Assembly (NCBI GenBank): GCA_900542295.1
Contig: UQNJ01000001.1
Coordinates: forward strand, 124,001-188,000
Source: an uncultured Eubacteriales bacterium
GTDB lineage: Bacteria > Bacillota > Clostridia > Peptostreptococcales > Anaerovoracaceae
Direction: 5' to 3'
DNA length: 64,000 bases
Shown here: one piece after another, positions 48,768 to 58,110 of the stretch
Layout: every line of letters starts with the position of its first letter
Numbering within the stretch: position 1 is the first letter of the stretch
Notes under the pieces: generated by a model
The model's input: only the letters and a program-made list of their open reading frames with translations
Databases searched by the model: none
Told to the model about the DNA's origin: nothing
Program-made: the position numbers and the translations under genes

Positions 48768-50174
48768 CTATTTTTTCAATTCATATGCAAGACCATAAGG
48801 TTTGCCCGGTACGAATTTACCAAATACAGGCTTATCAAGATATTCGCCGTTTTCAACTACTACTTCTCCACGGAGAAGAACAGTGTCTGCTCTTCCTATC
48901 TGCTCACATCCCTCAAATACATTGTACTCAACTCCTGTAGGGTTGGTTTCAACAGTTACTGTTCCCTTATATTCAGGATCGAATATTACAAGGTCACCGT
49001 CTGTACCTATGTCTATAGTTCCTTTCTGAGGGAATATACCGTTAAGCTTAGCTGGTTGCGTAGCATATATATCTACTAATTTCTGTCTTGTAATCTTGCC
49101 TTTTTCAACTCCATATGTCCAAAGGGCATTGAGTCTGTCTCCTGCTCCCGGACAGCCGTTTGGAATCTTGCGGAAATCGCCTTCTCCCCAGTGTTTCTGG
49201 TAGAGAGGAATTGATGAGTTATCTGAACCTACAATTGAAATCCAGTCATGGTTTAAACATTTCCATAGGTACTCTCTGTCCTCTTCATCTCTCAACGTAG
49301 GTGAGCATACCCATCTTGCAGCCTGATCGAAATCAGGATCATCCATCTTATGTTTATCAAGAACAAGATAGTGAGGACAAGTTTCTCCGATTACAAGAGA
49401 ACCTTCTGCTCTTGCTTGCTGTATTACCTTAGCAGCTTCCTCACAGCTTACATGTACTACACACAGAGGGCAGTCCATGGCGTCTGCAAATCTGATTGCT
49501 CTTGCAACTGCTTCTGCTTCTCCGTAAGGAGGTCTTGTCATATAATGATATTTAGGATCAAGGCAGCCTTTTTCTGCCATTGAATTTCTTTCATAATCAA
49601 GTACATCCGGGTTTTCTGCATGTACCATCATTGTCATACCCACTTCTCCTGCTTTTTTCAGACAGTTTAAAAGCTTATAGTCATCCATATAAAGCGGTGT
49701 AGGCTTATATGCCAGGAACAGCTTCATGGAAGGAACGCCTGCTTTTACCAGCTCTTCTATTTCATCTAAAGTTTCTTCTCCCCTGTAATCCGTACAGCAT
49801 GCATGTATTGCCATATCAGGAGCAAGTTTTCCCTTAGAGCGAACATTAAGTCTGTATTCAAGGGATTCCATCATATTCATTCCCGGTTCATTGGTGCAGA
49901 AATCTACTATAGTGGTAGTACCGCCTTTAAGTGCTACCCATGTGGTATCATAACCTGCGTTGGTTGTAACTCCATCGGTATTAAGTGCTTCAAAATGTGA
50001 ATGGTTGTCAACTCCGCCCGGCAGTACATATTTGCCCGCAGCATCAATAACAGTGTCTGCTTCTATATCTATATTCTGAGCAATCATTGATATCTTTTCA
50101 TCTTCTATTAAGATATCTGCTGCAAACTCGTTGGTGGAAGTAACGACTGTTCCGTTTTTTACAAGAGTTTTCAT
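48768..50174 (-). CDS. Dihydropyrimidinase/D-hydantoinase-type cyclic amidase
   Basis: 468-aa amidohydrolase that opens hydantoin, dihydropyrimidine or allantoin-like rings to N-carbamoyl products. The bimetal site is complete: His58 and His60 (GGVDNHSHFE), carboxylated Lys151 (SMKLFLAYK), His185 (VHAEN), His241 (VHVSC) and Asp318 (GSDNS). It stands between the carbamoylase and Rid genes. The true substrate is uncertain: hydantoinase, dihydropyrimidinase and allantoinase cannot be separated by motif alone. Confidence 0.9.
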   Translation of the reverse strand: MKTLVKNGTVVTSTNEFAADILIEDEKISMIAQNIDIEADTVIDAAGKYVLPGGVDNHSHFEALNTDGVTTNAGYDTTWVALKGGTTTIVDFCTNEPGMNMMESLEYRLNVRSKGKLAPDMAIHACCTDYRGEETLDEIEELVKAGVPSMKLFLAYKPTPLYMDDYKLLNCLKKAGEVGMTMMVHAENPDVLDYERNSMAEKGCLDPKYHYMTRPPYGEAEAVARAIRFADAMDCPLCVVHVSCEEAAKVIQQARAEGSLVIGETCPHYLVLDKHKMDDPDFDQAARWVCSPTLRDEEDREYLWKCLNHDWISIVGSDNSSIPLYQKHWGEGDFRKIPNGCPGAGDRLNALWTYGVEKGKITRQKLVDIYATQPAKLNGIFPQKGTIDIGTDGDLVIFDPEYKGTVTVETNPTGVEYNVFEGCEQIGRADTVLLRGEVVVENGEYLDKPVFGKFVPGKPYGLAYELKK

Positions 50175-50204
50175 CTTTCTCCTCCTCTATAAATACTTGT
50201 ATTT

Positions 50205-51395
50205 TTATTTTTTATCTAACTTAAGAATCGTGTTAAGCAGTACATTTACACTTTTTTCAACATCAGACCATTCGGTCCATTCCTCAGGACAGTGACTCAC
50301 ACCGTTTACACTTGGCGTGAAAATCATTCCTGTGTCTTTGATTACATTAGCTATCATCATAGCGTCATGTCCTGCTCCGCTTTGCATTACCATACTCGAA
50401 AGTCCGAGATCATCTGCGGCTTCTTTGACTGTTTCCATTAAAGTGCTGCTCATAAACGTAGGATTCTGTGCCAGCGTCTGTTCATAGCTGCAATTATATT
50501 CTCCGCAAAGCTGTTTCATGTAATCTACAAGTTTTCTTATGGATTCGTCTCTGACAGACCTTACTTCAACCGTCATCTTGACTTTACCCGGTATGATATT
50601 CTGCTCACCCGGAAAAGCCCTTATCCATCCAACTGTAACTACCATTGTATTGTCTATCTGTCTGCATTTTTTATTGAGCTTAAGCATCATCTCAGCAGCT
50701 TTGATAAGAGCATCGTCTCTGTATTCCATAGGAGTTGTCCCTGCATGGTTTTCCTTGCCTAAAACAGTTACCATGTATCTTTCTTCTCCTACTATACTGC
50801 TTACTATACCTATATCCTTTTTCTTTTTTTCAAGTACACCGCCCTGCTCTATATGCAGTTCAAGGTATTTTTCCACCTTGTCTAAATCTTCAAATTTCGA
50901 TTTTCTTATATCCTCGGGAGTAATCCCGTAGGCCTTGAGCTTTTCAGCTATAGCAGGAATGGAGTCTTCCATCTTTCCAACGAAAGAGCCGCTTCCTATA
51001 AGGCCTTTTATAACATTGCCTTCTTCCTCTGCCCAATTTGCAACCATTACAGTATGTTCAAGCTCAATTCCGGCTTCATCAATTACTTTTAATGCTTCTA
51101 TAGCTCCCAAAACTCCAAGGCAGCCATCAAAGATTCCTCCGTGTTCCACAGTGTCTGTATGAGAGCCTATTATCATTATCCTGTCTGTCTTGCCTTTTCT
51201 GGTTCCAAGAACATTTGCTACAGCGTCTGTTTTTACAGAAAGAGAAGCTTCCTCCATCCATTTTTTAATTAACTCTATTCCATGATAATATTCCTTTGAA
51301 TAAGCAAGCCTGGAAACTCCTCCTGTATCATCCTTCCCTATTTCTGCAAGTTCAAGAAGATGTCTCTTAAGTCTTTCTAAATTTATAGCTTCCAT
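50205..51395 (-). CDS. M20-family N-carbamoyl-amino-acid hydrolase (or allantoate amidohydrolase)
   Basis: 396-aa Zn-dependent amidase. GSHTDTV (His79), GIFDGCLG (Asp90), WAEEEG (Glu123-125), LELHIEQGGVLE and HAGTTPM are those of the hydantoin-utilisation carbamoylase/AllC group, and GAGHDAM supplies the late histidine. It would hydrolyse the ring-opened ureido acid to amino acid, CO2 and ammonia with no ATP gain. Immediately upstream of the hydantoinase in the array. Confidence 0.9.
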   Translation of the reverse strand: MEAINLERLKRHLLELAEIGKDDTGGVSRLAYSKEYYHGIELIKKWMEEASLSVKTDAVANVLGTRKGKTDRIMIIGSHTDTVEHGGIFDGCLGVLGAIEALKVIDEAGIELEHTVMVANWAEEEGNVIKGLIGSGSFVGKMEDSIPAIAEKLKAYGITPEDIRKSKFEDLDKVEKYLELHIEQGGVLEKKKKDIGIVSSIVGEERYMVTVLGKENHAGTTPMEYRDDALIKAAEMMLKLNKKCRQIDNTMVVTVGWIRAFPGEQNIIPGKVKMTVEVRSVRDESIRKLVDYMKQLCGEYNCSYEQTLAQNPTFMSSTLMETVKEAADDLGLSSMVMQSGAGHDAMMIANVIKDTGMIFTPSVNGVSHCPEEWTEWSDVEKSVNVLLNTILKLDKK

Positions 51396-51431
51396 ATTGT
51401 AATTCTTCCCAACTTATTTTTTCCTGTTTCT

Positions 51432-52163
51432 TTAAAACTTTGTCAGATTGTCAAATCCAAGGATTTCTTTCTTATCCGGGAAGTCACATAGTTTGCGTTT
51501 AGGAATCTTTGCTCCTATTTCGACCATCGCTTCGCAGAATTTGACCGCAGGTACAACTCCGTCAAGAACAAGTATGCCTAATTCATCTTTCATTTTTTCT
51601 GCAAACTGTACATATCCGGCACATCCCAGCAGTATACATTCTGCTCCATCTTGTTCCATGCAGATTCTGCCTTTTTCAGTAAGTGCCTTGAGAAGCTTTT
51701 CTTTGTCTTCTGACTCAAGAACCCCCAGTCCTATGCTCCTTATGGAACAACATTCATTTTCGGCATTATGCAGTTTCAAAACATTTTCTATTATCTTCTG
51801 AGATTTATCCAAAACATATAATACTGAAAAGTTAGGGGCCATAAGCCTTGCCGCTTCTATGGCTGCCTGGGCGATTCCTATCACCGGCTTATCTGTGACT
51901 TCTCTTGCCGCTTCAAGTCCCGGATCTCCGAAACAGGCTATGATAAATGCATCTGCATTCTCTTCTCTGTCGCCTTTTATTATTTCCGAAATGACTCCCG
52001 GCACAGCCAGCACTTCATCATAAAGGCTTTCCACTGAATCAGGACCAGTAGGCGGACTTACGGCATATACCTCTGTTCCGGGCGAAGCATACTTCCTTGC
52101 TGCCTCTTCAACTTCCCTTGTCATTCGCTGTGTAATATTTGGATTGATAATTTTTATTTTCAT
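51432..52163 (-). CDS. Hydantoin/aspartate racemase-family protein
   Basis: 243 aa from the ATG at 52163 (AAGGAAG upstream). The two catalytic cysteines are Cys77 in IIACFGDPG and Cys181 in LLGCAGY. The family includes hydantoin racemase and allantoin racemase, which interconvert ring enantiomers so a stereospecific amidase can use both. It is the first gene of the minus-strand array. A longer reading from 52292 adds a 43-residue segment without similarity and would run through the promoter. Confidence 0.88.
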   Translation of the reverse strand: MKIKIINPNITQRMTREVEEAARKYASPGTEVYAVSPPTGPDSVESLYDEVLAVPGVISEIIKGDREENADAFIIACFGDPGLEAAREVTDKPVIGIAQAAIEAARLMAPNFSVLYVLDKSQKIIENVLKLHNAENECCSIRSIGLGVLESEDKEKLLKALTEKGRICMEQDGAECILLGCAGYVQFAEKMKDELGILVLDGVVPAVKFCEAMVEIGAKIPKRKLCDFPDKKEILGFDNLTKF

Positions 52164-52192
52164 GTTATCTTCCTTTTCTCTTGTTTGGTCAA

Positions 52193-52243
52193 ATTGTAAC
52201 ATGAAAAATGTCCGTTGGAATTCGGCTTTAACAAAACCGATTT
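52193..52243 (-). promoter_or_regulatory. Candidate promoter and dyad of the ureide catabolic array
   Basis: Minus-strand TTCCAA (52220-52215), 16-base spacer, TACAAT (52198-52193). Abutting the -35, AATTCGGCTTT-AAC-AAAACCGATTT (52219-52243) is an imperfect dyad that could bind a regulator. Weak -35, so tentative. Confidence 0.35.
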
Positions 52244-52286
52244 CGGAAAAAGGGAAAACAATAATCAGAGCCCCCCAAGGGCATGC

Positions 52287-52336
52287 TTGCAAACAAAATG
52301 TCTGTATGTTAAAATTTTATAAGAATAATTATGCAA
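52287..52336 (+). promoter_or_regulatory. argR promoter with ARG box
   Basis: TTGCAA (52287-52292), 17-base spacer, TAAAAT (52310-52315). AAGAATAATTATGCAA (52321-52336), at the expected transcription start and just before the ribosome site, matches the ARG-box core ATGAATAATTATTCAT at 13 of 16 positions. Autoregulation is inferred. Confidence 0.6.
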
Positions 52337-52348
52337 AGGAGACCTATT

Positions 52349-52816
52349 ATGCGCTATTCAAGACAGCATAAAATACTTGAACTTATAAATACCTACGAGA
52401 TAGGAACTCAGGAAGACCTTGTGACTATACTGAGAAACAACGGATATGATGTTACTCAGGCAACCGTATCAAGAGATATTAAAGAATTGCAGCTTGTCAA
52501 AGTTCTCTCATCTAAAGGTAAATATAAATATGTATCCAATAAGTCAAAAGATCTGCCTGCTTCTGATAGATTTTCAAAAATTTTCAGAGAAACCATAACA
52601 TCTTTCAATTCTTCCGGAAACATTGTAGTCGTTAAAACCCTTTCAGGATGCGGTCCTGCCGCAGGTGAAGCCATGGACAGCGGTAATATAGACCACATAA
52701 TCGGCAGTGTTGCCGGCGATAATACTATCTTTCTTTTAATAGACTCAGAAGAAAATGTTCCTTATGTATTGGAACAATTTAAGGAAATGTTAAACACGAG
52801 GCAAAAAAATGATTAG
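52349..52816 (+). CDS. argR: Arginine repressor ArgR
   Basis: 155-aa hexameric arginine-sensing regulator. The winged HTH (MRYSRQHKILELI, then DVTQATVSRDIKELQLVK) and C-terminal arginine-binding domain with GxxAGxxAMD-like SGCGPAAGEAMDS are present. The ATG at 52349 has AAAGGAG upstream. It overlaps recN by eight bases, the standard Firmicutes argR-recN pair. Confidence 0.95.
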   Translation: MRYSRQHKILELINTYEIGTQEDLVTILRNNGYDVTQATVSRDIKELQLVKVLSSKGKYKYVSNKSKDLPASDRFSKIFRETITSFNSSGNIVVVKTLSGCGPAAGEAMDSGNIDHIIGSVAGDNTIFLLIDSEENVPYVLEQFKEMLNTRQKND

Positions 52817-54425
52817 CCACATAAGCATTAAAAACTTTGCAATAATAAAAAATACAGAAGTCGAGTTCAAACCGGGTCTAAACATTATAACCGGTGAAAC
52901 AGGTTCCGGAAAATCCATTGTAATTGAAGCTGTAAGTCTTGCACTGGGAAGCCGTGCCGACTCTTCTTATGTAAGAACAGGCACTGATAAAGCTGTTATT
53001 CAGCTTGTAGGAAATATAGGAGAAGATGAATTCGTAATAACAAGAGAAATCTCTCAAACAGGTAAAAACCTTTGCAAGCTGAACGGAGAGATAGTTACGC
53101 TCGCACAAATAAACCGTATTGCTTCAAAAATGGCAGATATTCACGGTCAGTATGATAATCAGTCTCTGCTTGATCCCGAATACCACATAGTTCTTCTGGA
53201 CGCCTACAAGCATGACGAAACATACCAGTTAAAAGAAAATGTATCCAATCTGTTTCAGAAGTTCAGCAAATGCAAAAGTTCTCTTGCTCGTCTGCTTGCG
53301 GGAGAGAAAGAAAATGCCAGAAAGCTTGATTTCTATAAATATGAATATGAAGAAATAAGTAAAGCTCACCTGATTCCAGGAGAAGATAAAGAACTCGAAG
53401 AGAGAGTGTCCGTTCTGCAAAACAGTGAGAAAATATACTGCAATTTGAATAGAGCATACGAAACAATGTATAATGACTCTCCTTCTTCAATGGATGGTCT
53501 TATGACCGGTGTAAAAGCTCTTGAAGAAATATCAGAATATTCATCGGAAATTTCCGCCTTAAGTGAAGAACTGGGCGATTTGTACTACAGGCTTGAAGAT
53601 TTATGCCGTCAGCTAAGTTCTATACGTGATTCAGTTGTATTCTCACCGGAAGAATTGGATGAAAATCTAATGCGGCTGAATACTATCGATGATCTAAAGA
53701 AAAAATATGGAAATACAATAGAAGATATTTTAGAATACAAGAAAAAGCTTGCCAAAACTCTTTCTGTTTCTGAAAACTTAGGAGAAACAAAAACTACTTT
53801 AATGAAGGAGCTTAAATCGCTTAAATCACAGCTTTTAAACGCTTGCATCCTTCTTACCGAAGCTCGCCTTAAGAAAGCGTCTGAACTGGAAGAGGCTATA
53901 CAAAAAGAGCTTAATGACCTTAATTTCAACAATTCATCCGTAAAAATTTCAATCGAGCCTTTAAAGGAACCTGACATAACGGGAATGGATAAGGTTGAAA
54001 TTCTAATAACCACAAATAAGGGCGAACCTTTAAAGCCTCTTTATAAAATAGCTTCGGGCGGTGAAATGTCAAGAATTATGCTTGCATTCAAGAATATAAT
54101 CAGTTCTTATGATAATATACCTACTCTTATTTTCGATGAAATAGATAACGGCATAAGCGGCATAACCGCAAGTATCGTAGGACGCAAGCTAAAAGAAATT
54201 TCATCTTCACACCAGGTGATATGTATAACTCATCTTCCACAGATAGCTGCCACAGGCGACTATAATTATCGAATTTACAAAGAATCCGATGAAACGAGCA
54301 CATATACATCTGTAGAGCCACTTACAGAAGAGAAAAAAATCGAAGAAATAGCAAGACTCTTAGGCGGAGCTGTTATAACAGAAACCACCCTTCAAAGTGC
54401 GAAAGAGCTTATACAAGGCTGCTAA
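52809..54425 (+). CDS. recN: DNA repair protein RecN
   Basis: SMC-like ATPase recruited to double-strand breaks. Walker A GETGSGKS (about 30-37), a coiled-coil centre (about 150-350), SGGEMSRIMLAFK signature and Walker B LIFDEIDNGISG are visible. At 538 aa it is slightly shorter than the usual 550-570 aa, the loss lying in the coiled coil. Cotranscribed with argR. Confidence 0.96.
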   Translation: MISHISIKNFAIIKNTEVEFKPGLNIITGETGSGKSIVIEAVSLALGSRADSSYVRTGTDKAVIQLVGNIGEDEFVITREISQTGKNLCKLNGEIVTLAQINRIASKMADIHGQYDNQSLLDPEYHIVLLDAYKHDETYQLKENVSNLFQKFSKCKSSLARLLAGEKENARKLDFYKYEYEEISKAHLIPGEDKELEERVSVLQNSEKIYCNLNRAYETMYNDSPSSMDGLMTGVKALEEISEYSSEISALSEELGDLYYRLEDLCRQLSSIRDSVVFSPEELDENLMRLNTIDDLKKKYGNTIEDILEYKKKLAKTLSVSENLGETKTTLMKELKSLKSQLLNACILLTEARLKKASELEEAIQKELNDLNFNNSSVKISIEPLKEPDITGMDKVEILITTNKGEPLKPLYKIASGGEMSRIMLAFKNIISSYDNIPTLIFDEIDNGISGITASIVGRKLKEISSSHQVICITHLPQIAATGDYNYRIYKESDETSTYTSVEPLTEEKKIEEIARLLGGAVITETTLQSAKELIQGC

Positions 54426-54432
54426 ATTAAAG

Positions 54433-54492
54433 AAAACAGGCTGCCGTCATTGACGAAAATTGTCAGTGAACAGACAGTCTGTTTTATTTTTT
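54433..54492. terminator. Bidirectional terminator between recN and hydA
   Basis: Outer arms AAAACAGGCTG / CAGTCTGTTTT (54433-54443 with 54475-54485, one G-U) enclose an inner TCATTGAC / GTCAGTGA stem; T-rich bases follow on the plus strand. Confidence 0.75.
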
Positions 54493-54514
54493 CCTTATTT
54501 TGTATATGAAAGTT

Positions 54515-56260
54515 TTATTTGTCTTCTTCAAACATTTCCAGATCCCAGCTCTTCAAATCAGTATGCAGCAGCTTATGAGCTTTATCAGACATCGGGTTTC
54601 CTAAATATTCTTTATATGTCAGCTTAACGGCCGTATTTTCATGAGAGAATCTTATATCGTTTTCTCTGTCTAATTCATAAAGCTGTTCTCCCCTTCCTTC
54701 AGCCAGCTCAAGTCCGTCAACAAAAGGCTGTCCGCCTCCGCCAACACATCCTCCCGGGCAGGCCATGACTTCAACAAAATCGTAATTGACTTCACCTTTT
54801 CTTACTGCTTCTATCAATTCTTTAGTATTGGCCAAACCGCTGACAACAGCTACTTTAAGCTTAGTTCCTTTTATATCAAAAGTCTCTTCTCTCCAGCCAT
54901 TTACTCCTCTTACATCTTTAAATGCATCTGCTTTTGGATTTTCTCCTGTTGCAAGAAAATAAGCACTTCTCAGAGCAGCTTCCATTACTCCTCCCGTAAC
55001 TCCAAAAATCACAGCAGCTCCGGAGCCTTCTCCGAATATATCGTCAAATGGCATATCTGTTAACTCTTCAGGTCTTATATTATCGCTTCGTATGAATCTG
55101 TCGAGTTCTCTGGTCGTAAGTACAAGATCCACATCACATCCATCCTCTTTATAATTAACCTGAGGAACAGCTCTTTCGTATTTTTTTGCCACACAAGGCA
55201 TAACAGATAGTGAGAACACCTTATCCGGATCTATTCCAAGCTTGTGAGCTACATAAGTCTTTGCAACTGCTCCGAACATCTGCTGAGGTGACTTGGCAGT
55301 TGACAGGTTATCAACCATATCAGGATACTTTGTCTTTACAAACCTTACCCATCCGGGACAGCATGAAGTGAACATAGGCCAAGAATAATCCTCTCTGTTA
55401 TTCAATCTTTCCAGGAATTCACTTCCTTCCTCCATGATAGTAAGGTCTGCGGAATAATTAGTATCAAAAACATAATCAACACCTATTTTCTTTAAAGCAC
55501 ACACCAGCTTTCCCGTTGTGTTTTCATCATCTGAAAGGCCAACCTGTTCTCCCCATGCGGTCCTTACAGCAGGTGCGATCTGAGCGATTACAACCTTTTC
55601 CGGATCGCCTAAAGCATCATTCAGCAGATCTCTGTCATCTCGCTCTCTCAATGCTCCCACGGGGCAATGAGTAATACACTGTCCGCAGAGTGAACATCCG
55701 GAATCTTCAAAAGGAAGGTTATCCCTTACTCCAACTGTAGTCCTGTACCCTGTTCCGTGTAGATCCCATACTCCTATCCCCTGTATCTTCTCACATACCT
55801 GAATACATCTCATACACTTTATGCATTTTGACGCATCCCTTATCAAAGGAAATTTGTTGCTCCACCTGCTTTTTTCAGCTATATTGTGATGAAACGGACT
55901 TTTTATTATTCCTATATCATTGGCAATAGTCTGCAATGTACAATTACCGCTTCTTACGCAGCTTGTACATTCGGAACGATGATCGGATAATAACAGTTCT
56001 ACATTTAGTTTTCTTATCTTTCTAACCCTTGGACTGTTGGTTGATATCTCCATACCTTCACGGCACTCCGTATCACATGCAGTAAGCAGCTTTTCAGTTC
56101 CGATAAGTTCTACAAGACATATGCGGCATGCTGCTATCTCGTTTATATCTTTGAGGAAACACAGATGGGGAATATGTATGCCGACTTTTTTGGCAGCCTC
56201 CATAATGGTAGTGCCCTCGGGAACACTTATCTGTTGTCCGTTTATAGTCAATGTTACCAT
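54515..56260 (-). CDS. hydA: [FeFe]-hydrogenase catalytic subunit (HydA-type, multi-cluster)
   Basis: 581-aa hydrogenase reducing protons with ferredoxin-level electrons. From the N-terminus: [2Fe-2S] ligands Cys34, Cys45, Cys48, Cys62; His94/Cys98/Cys101/Cys107 cluster; two [4Fe-4S] motifs (CIKCMRCIQVCE, CSLCGQCITHCP); then H-cluster motifs TSCCPGW, MPCVAKKYE and ACPGGCVGGGGQP, all complete. This is the electron-bifurcating group A3/A6-like layout. Its usual NuoE- and NuoF-like partners HydC and HydB are missing. It overlaps by seven bases a flavoprotein gene that probably replaces them. Confidence 0.95.
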   Translation of the reverse strand: MVTLTINGQQISVPEGTTIMEAAKKVGIHIPHLCFLKDINEIAACRICLVELIGTEKLLTACDTECREGMEISTNSPRVRKIRKLNVELLLSDHRSECTSCVRSGNCTLQTIANDIGIIKSPFHHNIAEKSRWSNKFPLIRDASKCIKCMRCIQVCEKIQGIGVWDLHGTGYRTTVGVRDNLPFEDSGCSLCGQCITHCPVGALRERDDRDLLNDALGDPEKVVIAQIAPAVRTAWGEQVGLSDDENTTGKLVCALKKIGVDYVFDTNYSADLTIMEEGSEFLERLNNREDYSWPMFTSCCPGWVRFVKTKYPDMVDNLSTAKSPQQMFGAVAKTYVAHKLGIDPDKVFSLSVMPCVAKKYERAVPQVNYKEDGCDVDLVLTTRELDRFIRSDNIRPEELTDMPFDDIFGEGSGAAVIFGVTGGVMEAALRSAYFLATGENPKADAFKDVRGVNGWREETFDIKGTKLKVAVVSGLANTKELIEAVRKGEVNYDFVEVMACPGGCVGGGGQPFVDGLELAEGRGEQLYELDRENDIRFSHENTAVKLTYKEYLGNPMSDKAHKLLHTDLKSWDLEMFEEDK

Positions 56261-58110
56261 TTCGTATTTCTACCTCCTCTGAATGCTCCAAATCCATGAT
56301 AATCGCACCTCAAGCATCTTGATGCCTCCTGCATTGCTTCCTCAAAAGTCATGCCGTATTCAACTTCATCAAAATCACTTTCTCTTTGTTTGTCGTATCT
56401 TTCTTTCATTTCAACTCTGCCGCATGGAGTTAAATCCGATAGTTCAGGCAAAGGAATGTCAATATCTACTTCTATTTCATGATTGAAGCCGAGATAAGAA
56501 TCTATATTGGCAGCCGCAACTTTACCTGCCGCAACTGCATTGATTACGCTTGACGGCCCTGTAACGCAGTCTCCTCCGGCATATGTTCCGCTCACCATAT
56601 CTACTATACTGCTTTTTTCGGCGCGGATATTTCCTCTGAACACAGGTATTCCATACTCCTCAAAGAAGCCTATATCTGTAGCCTGACCGATTGCCGAAAT
56701 TATAATATCGCAAGGTATCTTCTCTTCTTTTTCCGATGAATCCATAGGCTTAGGTCTTCCTGATTTGTCGGCCTGTCCGGCAATTTGCGGTTTTACCCAG
56801 AGGGCCTTTACCCTGCCTTTTTTGTCTGTCTGTATCCTTGACGGTGACTTTAGCTGGAGCAGGCTGCATCCTTCAGCAACAGCTGCACCTATCTCTTCCG
56901 GCAAGGCTGTCATATCGTCTCTGCGGCGTCTGTAAACTATGCTCACATCTGTAGCACCAAGTCTCTTTGCAGTCCTTGCAACGTCCATTGCAACATTACC
57001 TCCGCCGATTACAACTACAGTCTTATTTTTAAAATCAGGCATCGCGTCATCACCTATGCCCCTTAGCATTTCAACAGCGGGAATAACACCTTTTGCATAT
57101 TCTCCCGGTATTCCTATGCTCTTGGCGTTATGAGAACCTATAGATATATATGTTGCGTCGTAATTCTCTCTTATTTCTGAAATAGCCTGCGGAGTTGAAA
57201 CATCATAATCAAGCCTACATTCAACACCGGTGGACAATATACTATCTATATCCCATTGAAGTCTCTCCCTCGGCAGTCTGTAATTAGGTATTCCGTATCT
57301 GAGCATTCCGCCAAGCTGCGCTCTTTTTTCAAACACAGTAACTTTATGCCCCATTATAGAAAGAAAGAATGCCGCAGATAATCCTGACGGACCTCCTCCT
57401 ATAACTGCAATCTTTTTGCCTGTGTCATCCATTATTTTAGGTACAGAAACATTTTCGCAATTATCTACTGCAAAACGTTTAAGACCTCTTATATTTACGG
57501 GAGAATCCACGAGAGTCCTTCTGCATCTTGCTTCACAAGGGTGTTCGCATATAAATGCACATACTGTAGGAAACGGATTGTCCTTTCTTATAAGTCTTAC
57601 CGCATCATCATATCTACCTGCTTTAAGCAGAGTTATGTATCCCGGTACATCAACTCCTGCCGGACACATTGCTACGCAAGGCACAGGCTGTGCATAATTT
57701 CTTACATTTTCACTGCATGTATTGTTCTTAATATGAGATTCAAAGTCTTCTCTATAGCCGTTGATACCTCTGAGCACCATCTTTGCCGCTTCTGTGCCTA
57801 TCGCACAATCAGCGGAAACACTTACGGCTTCTGCCGTTTTCTTCAGGAGTTCAAGATCCTCCATCGAAGTTTCTTCATTCATATCAAGAATTTTATCTAT
57901 AATAAGCTGAAGCTGTCCGAGTCCCACACGGCACGGTGTACATTTTCCGCAGCTTTGAGAATGGCACATACGCAAGAATGAAGCGGTAAGATCCACAGGG
58001 CATTGACCGGGAGGGCTCGCTGCTATTCTTCTTTCAAAATCTTTGTACAGTTCATCTACGGTTTTCTGTGTAAAATCACGGGATTTTATAAAAAGCCTCT
58101 CCAATGTCAT
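56254..58110 (-). CDS. NuoF-type iron-sulfur / GltD-like FAD-NAD(P)H oxidoreductase fused protein
   Basis: 618 aa. Residues 1-130 match the C-terminal [4Fe-4S] domain of NuoF (SCGKCTPCR, Cys54/57/60, and Cys102) without the FMN/SLBB part. Residues 135-620 are like the glutamate synthase small subunit: [4Fe-4S] cysteines around 145-196, FAD loop VIGGGPSGLSAA (from 236), NAD(P) loop VIGGGNVAMDVART and a closing GTYAGGDCVTGPSSV. A final CLRC follows. Such SfrB-like proteins oxidise or reduce NADPH. I infer it connects NAD(P)H to the hydrogenase next door, with which it overlaps. Confidence 0.88.
   Translation of the reverse strand: MTLERLFIKSRDFTQKTVDELYKDFERRIAASPPGQCPVDLTASFLRMCHSQSCGKCTPCRVGLGQLQLIIDKILDMNEETSMEDLELLKKTAEAVSVSADCAIGTEAAKMVLRGINGYREDFESHIKNNTCSENVRNYAQPVPCVAMCPAGVDVPGYITLLKAGRYDDAVRLIRKDNPFPTVCAFICEHPCEARCRRTLVDSPVNIRGLKRFAVDNCENVSVPKIMDDTGKKIAVIGGGPSGLSAAFFLSIMGHKVTVFEKRAQLGGMLRYGIPNYRLPRERLQWDIDSILSTGVECRLDYDVSTPQAISEIRENYDATYISIGSHNAKSIGIPGEYAKGVIPAVEMLRGIGDDAMPDFKNKTVVVIGGGNVAMDVARTAKRLGATDVSIVYRRRRDDMTALPEEIGAAVAEGCSLLQLKSPSRIQTDKKGRVKALWVKPQIAGQADKSGRPKPMDSSEKEEKIPCDIIISAIGQATDIGFFEEYGIPVFRGNIRAEKSSIVDMVSGTYAGGDCVTGPSSVINAVAAGKVAAANIDSYLGFNHEIEVDIDIPLPELSDLTPCGRVEMKERYDKQRESDFDEVEYGMTFEEAMQEASRCLRCDYHGFGAFRGGRNTKW

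Noticed and set aside
52164..52292. Longer N-terminus of the racemase beginning at 52292.
   Set aside because: The added 43 residues show no family similarity and cover the promoter region; the ATG at 52163 has a ribosome site and the canonical start.
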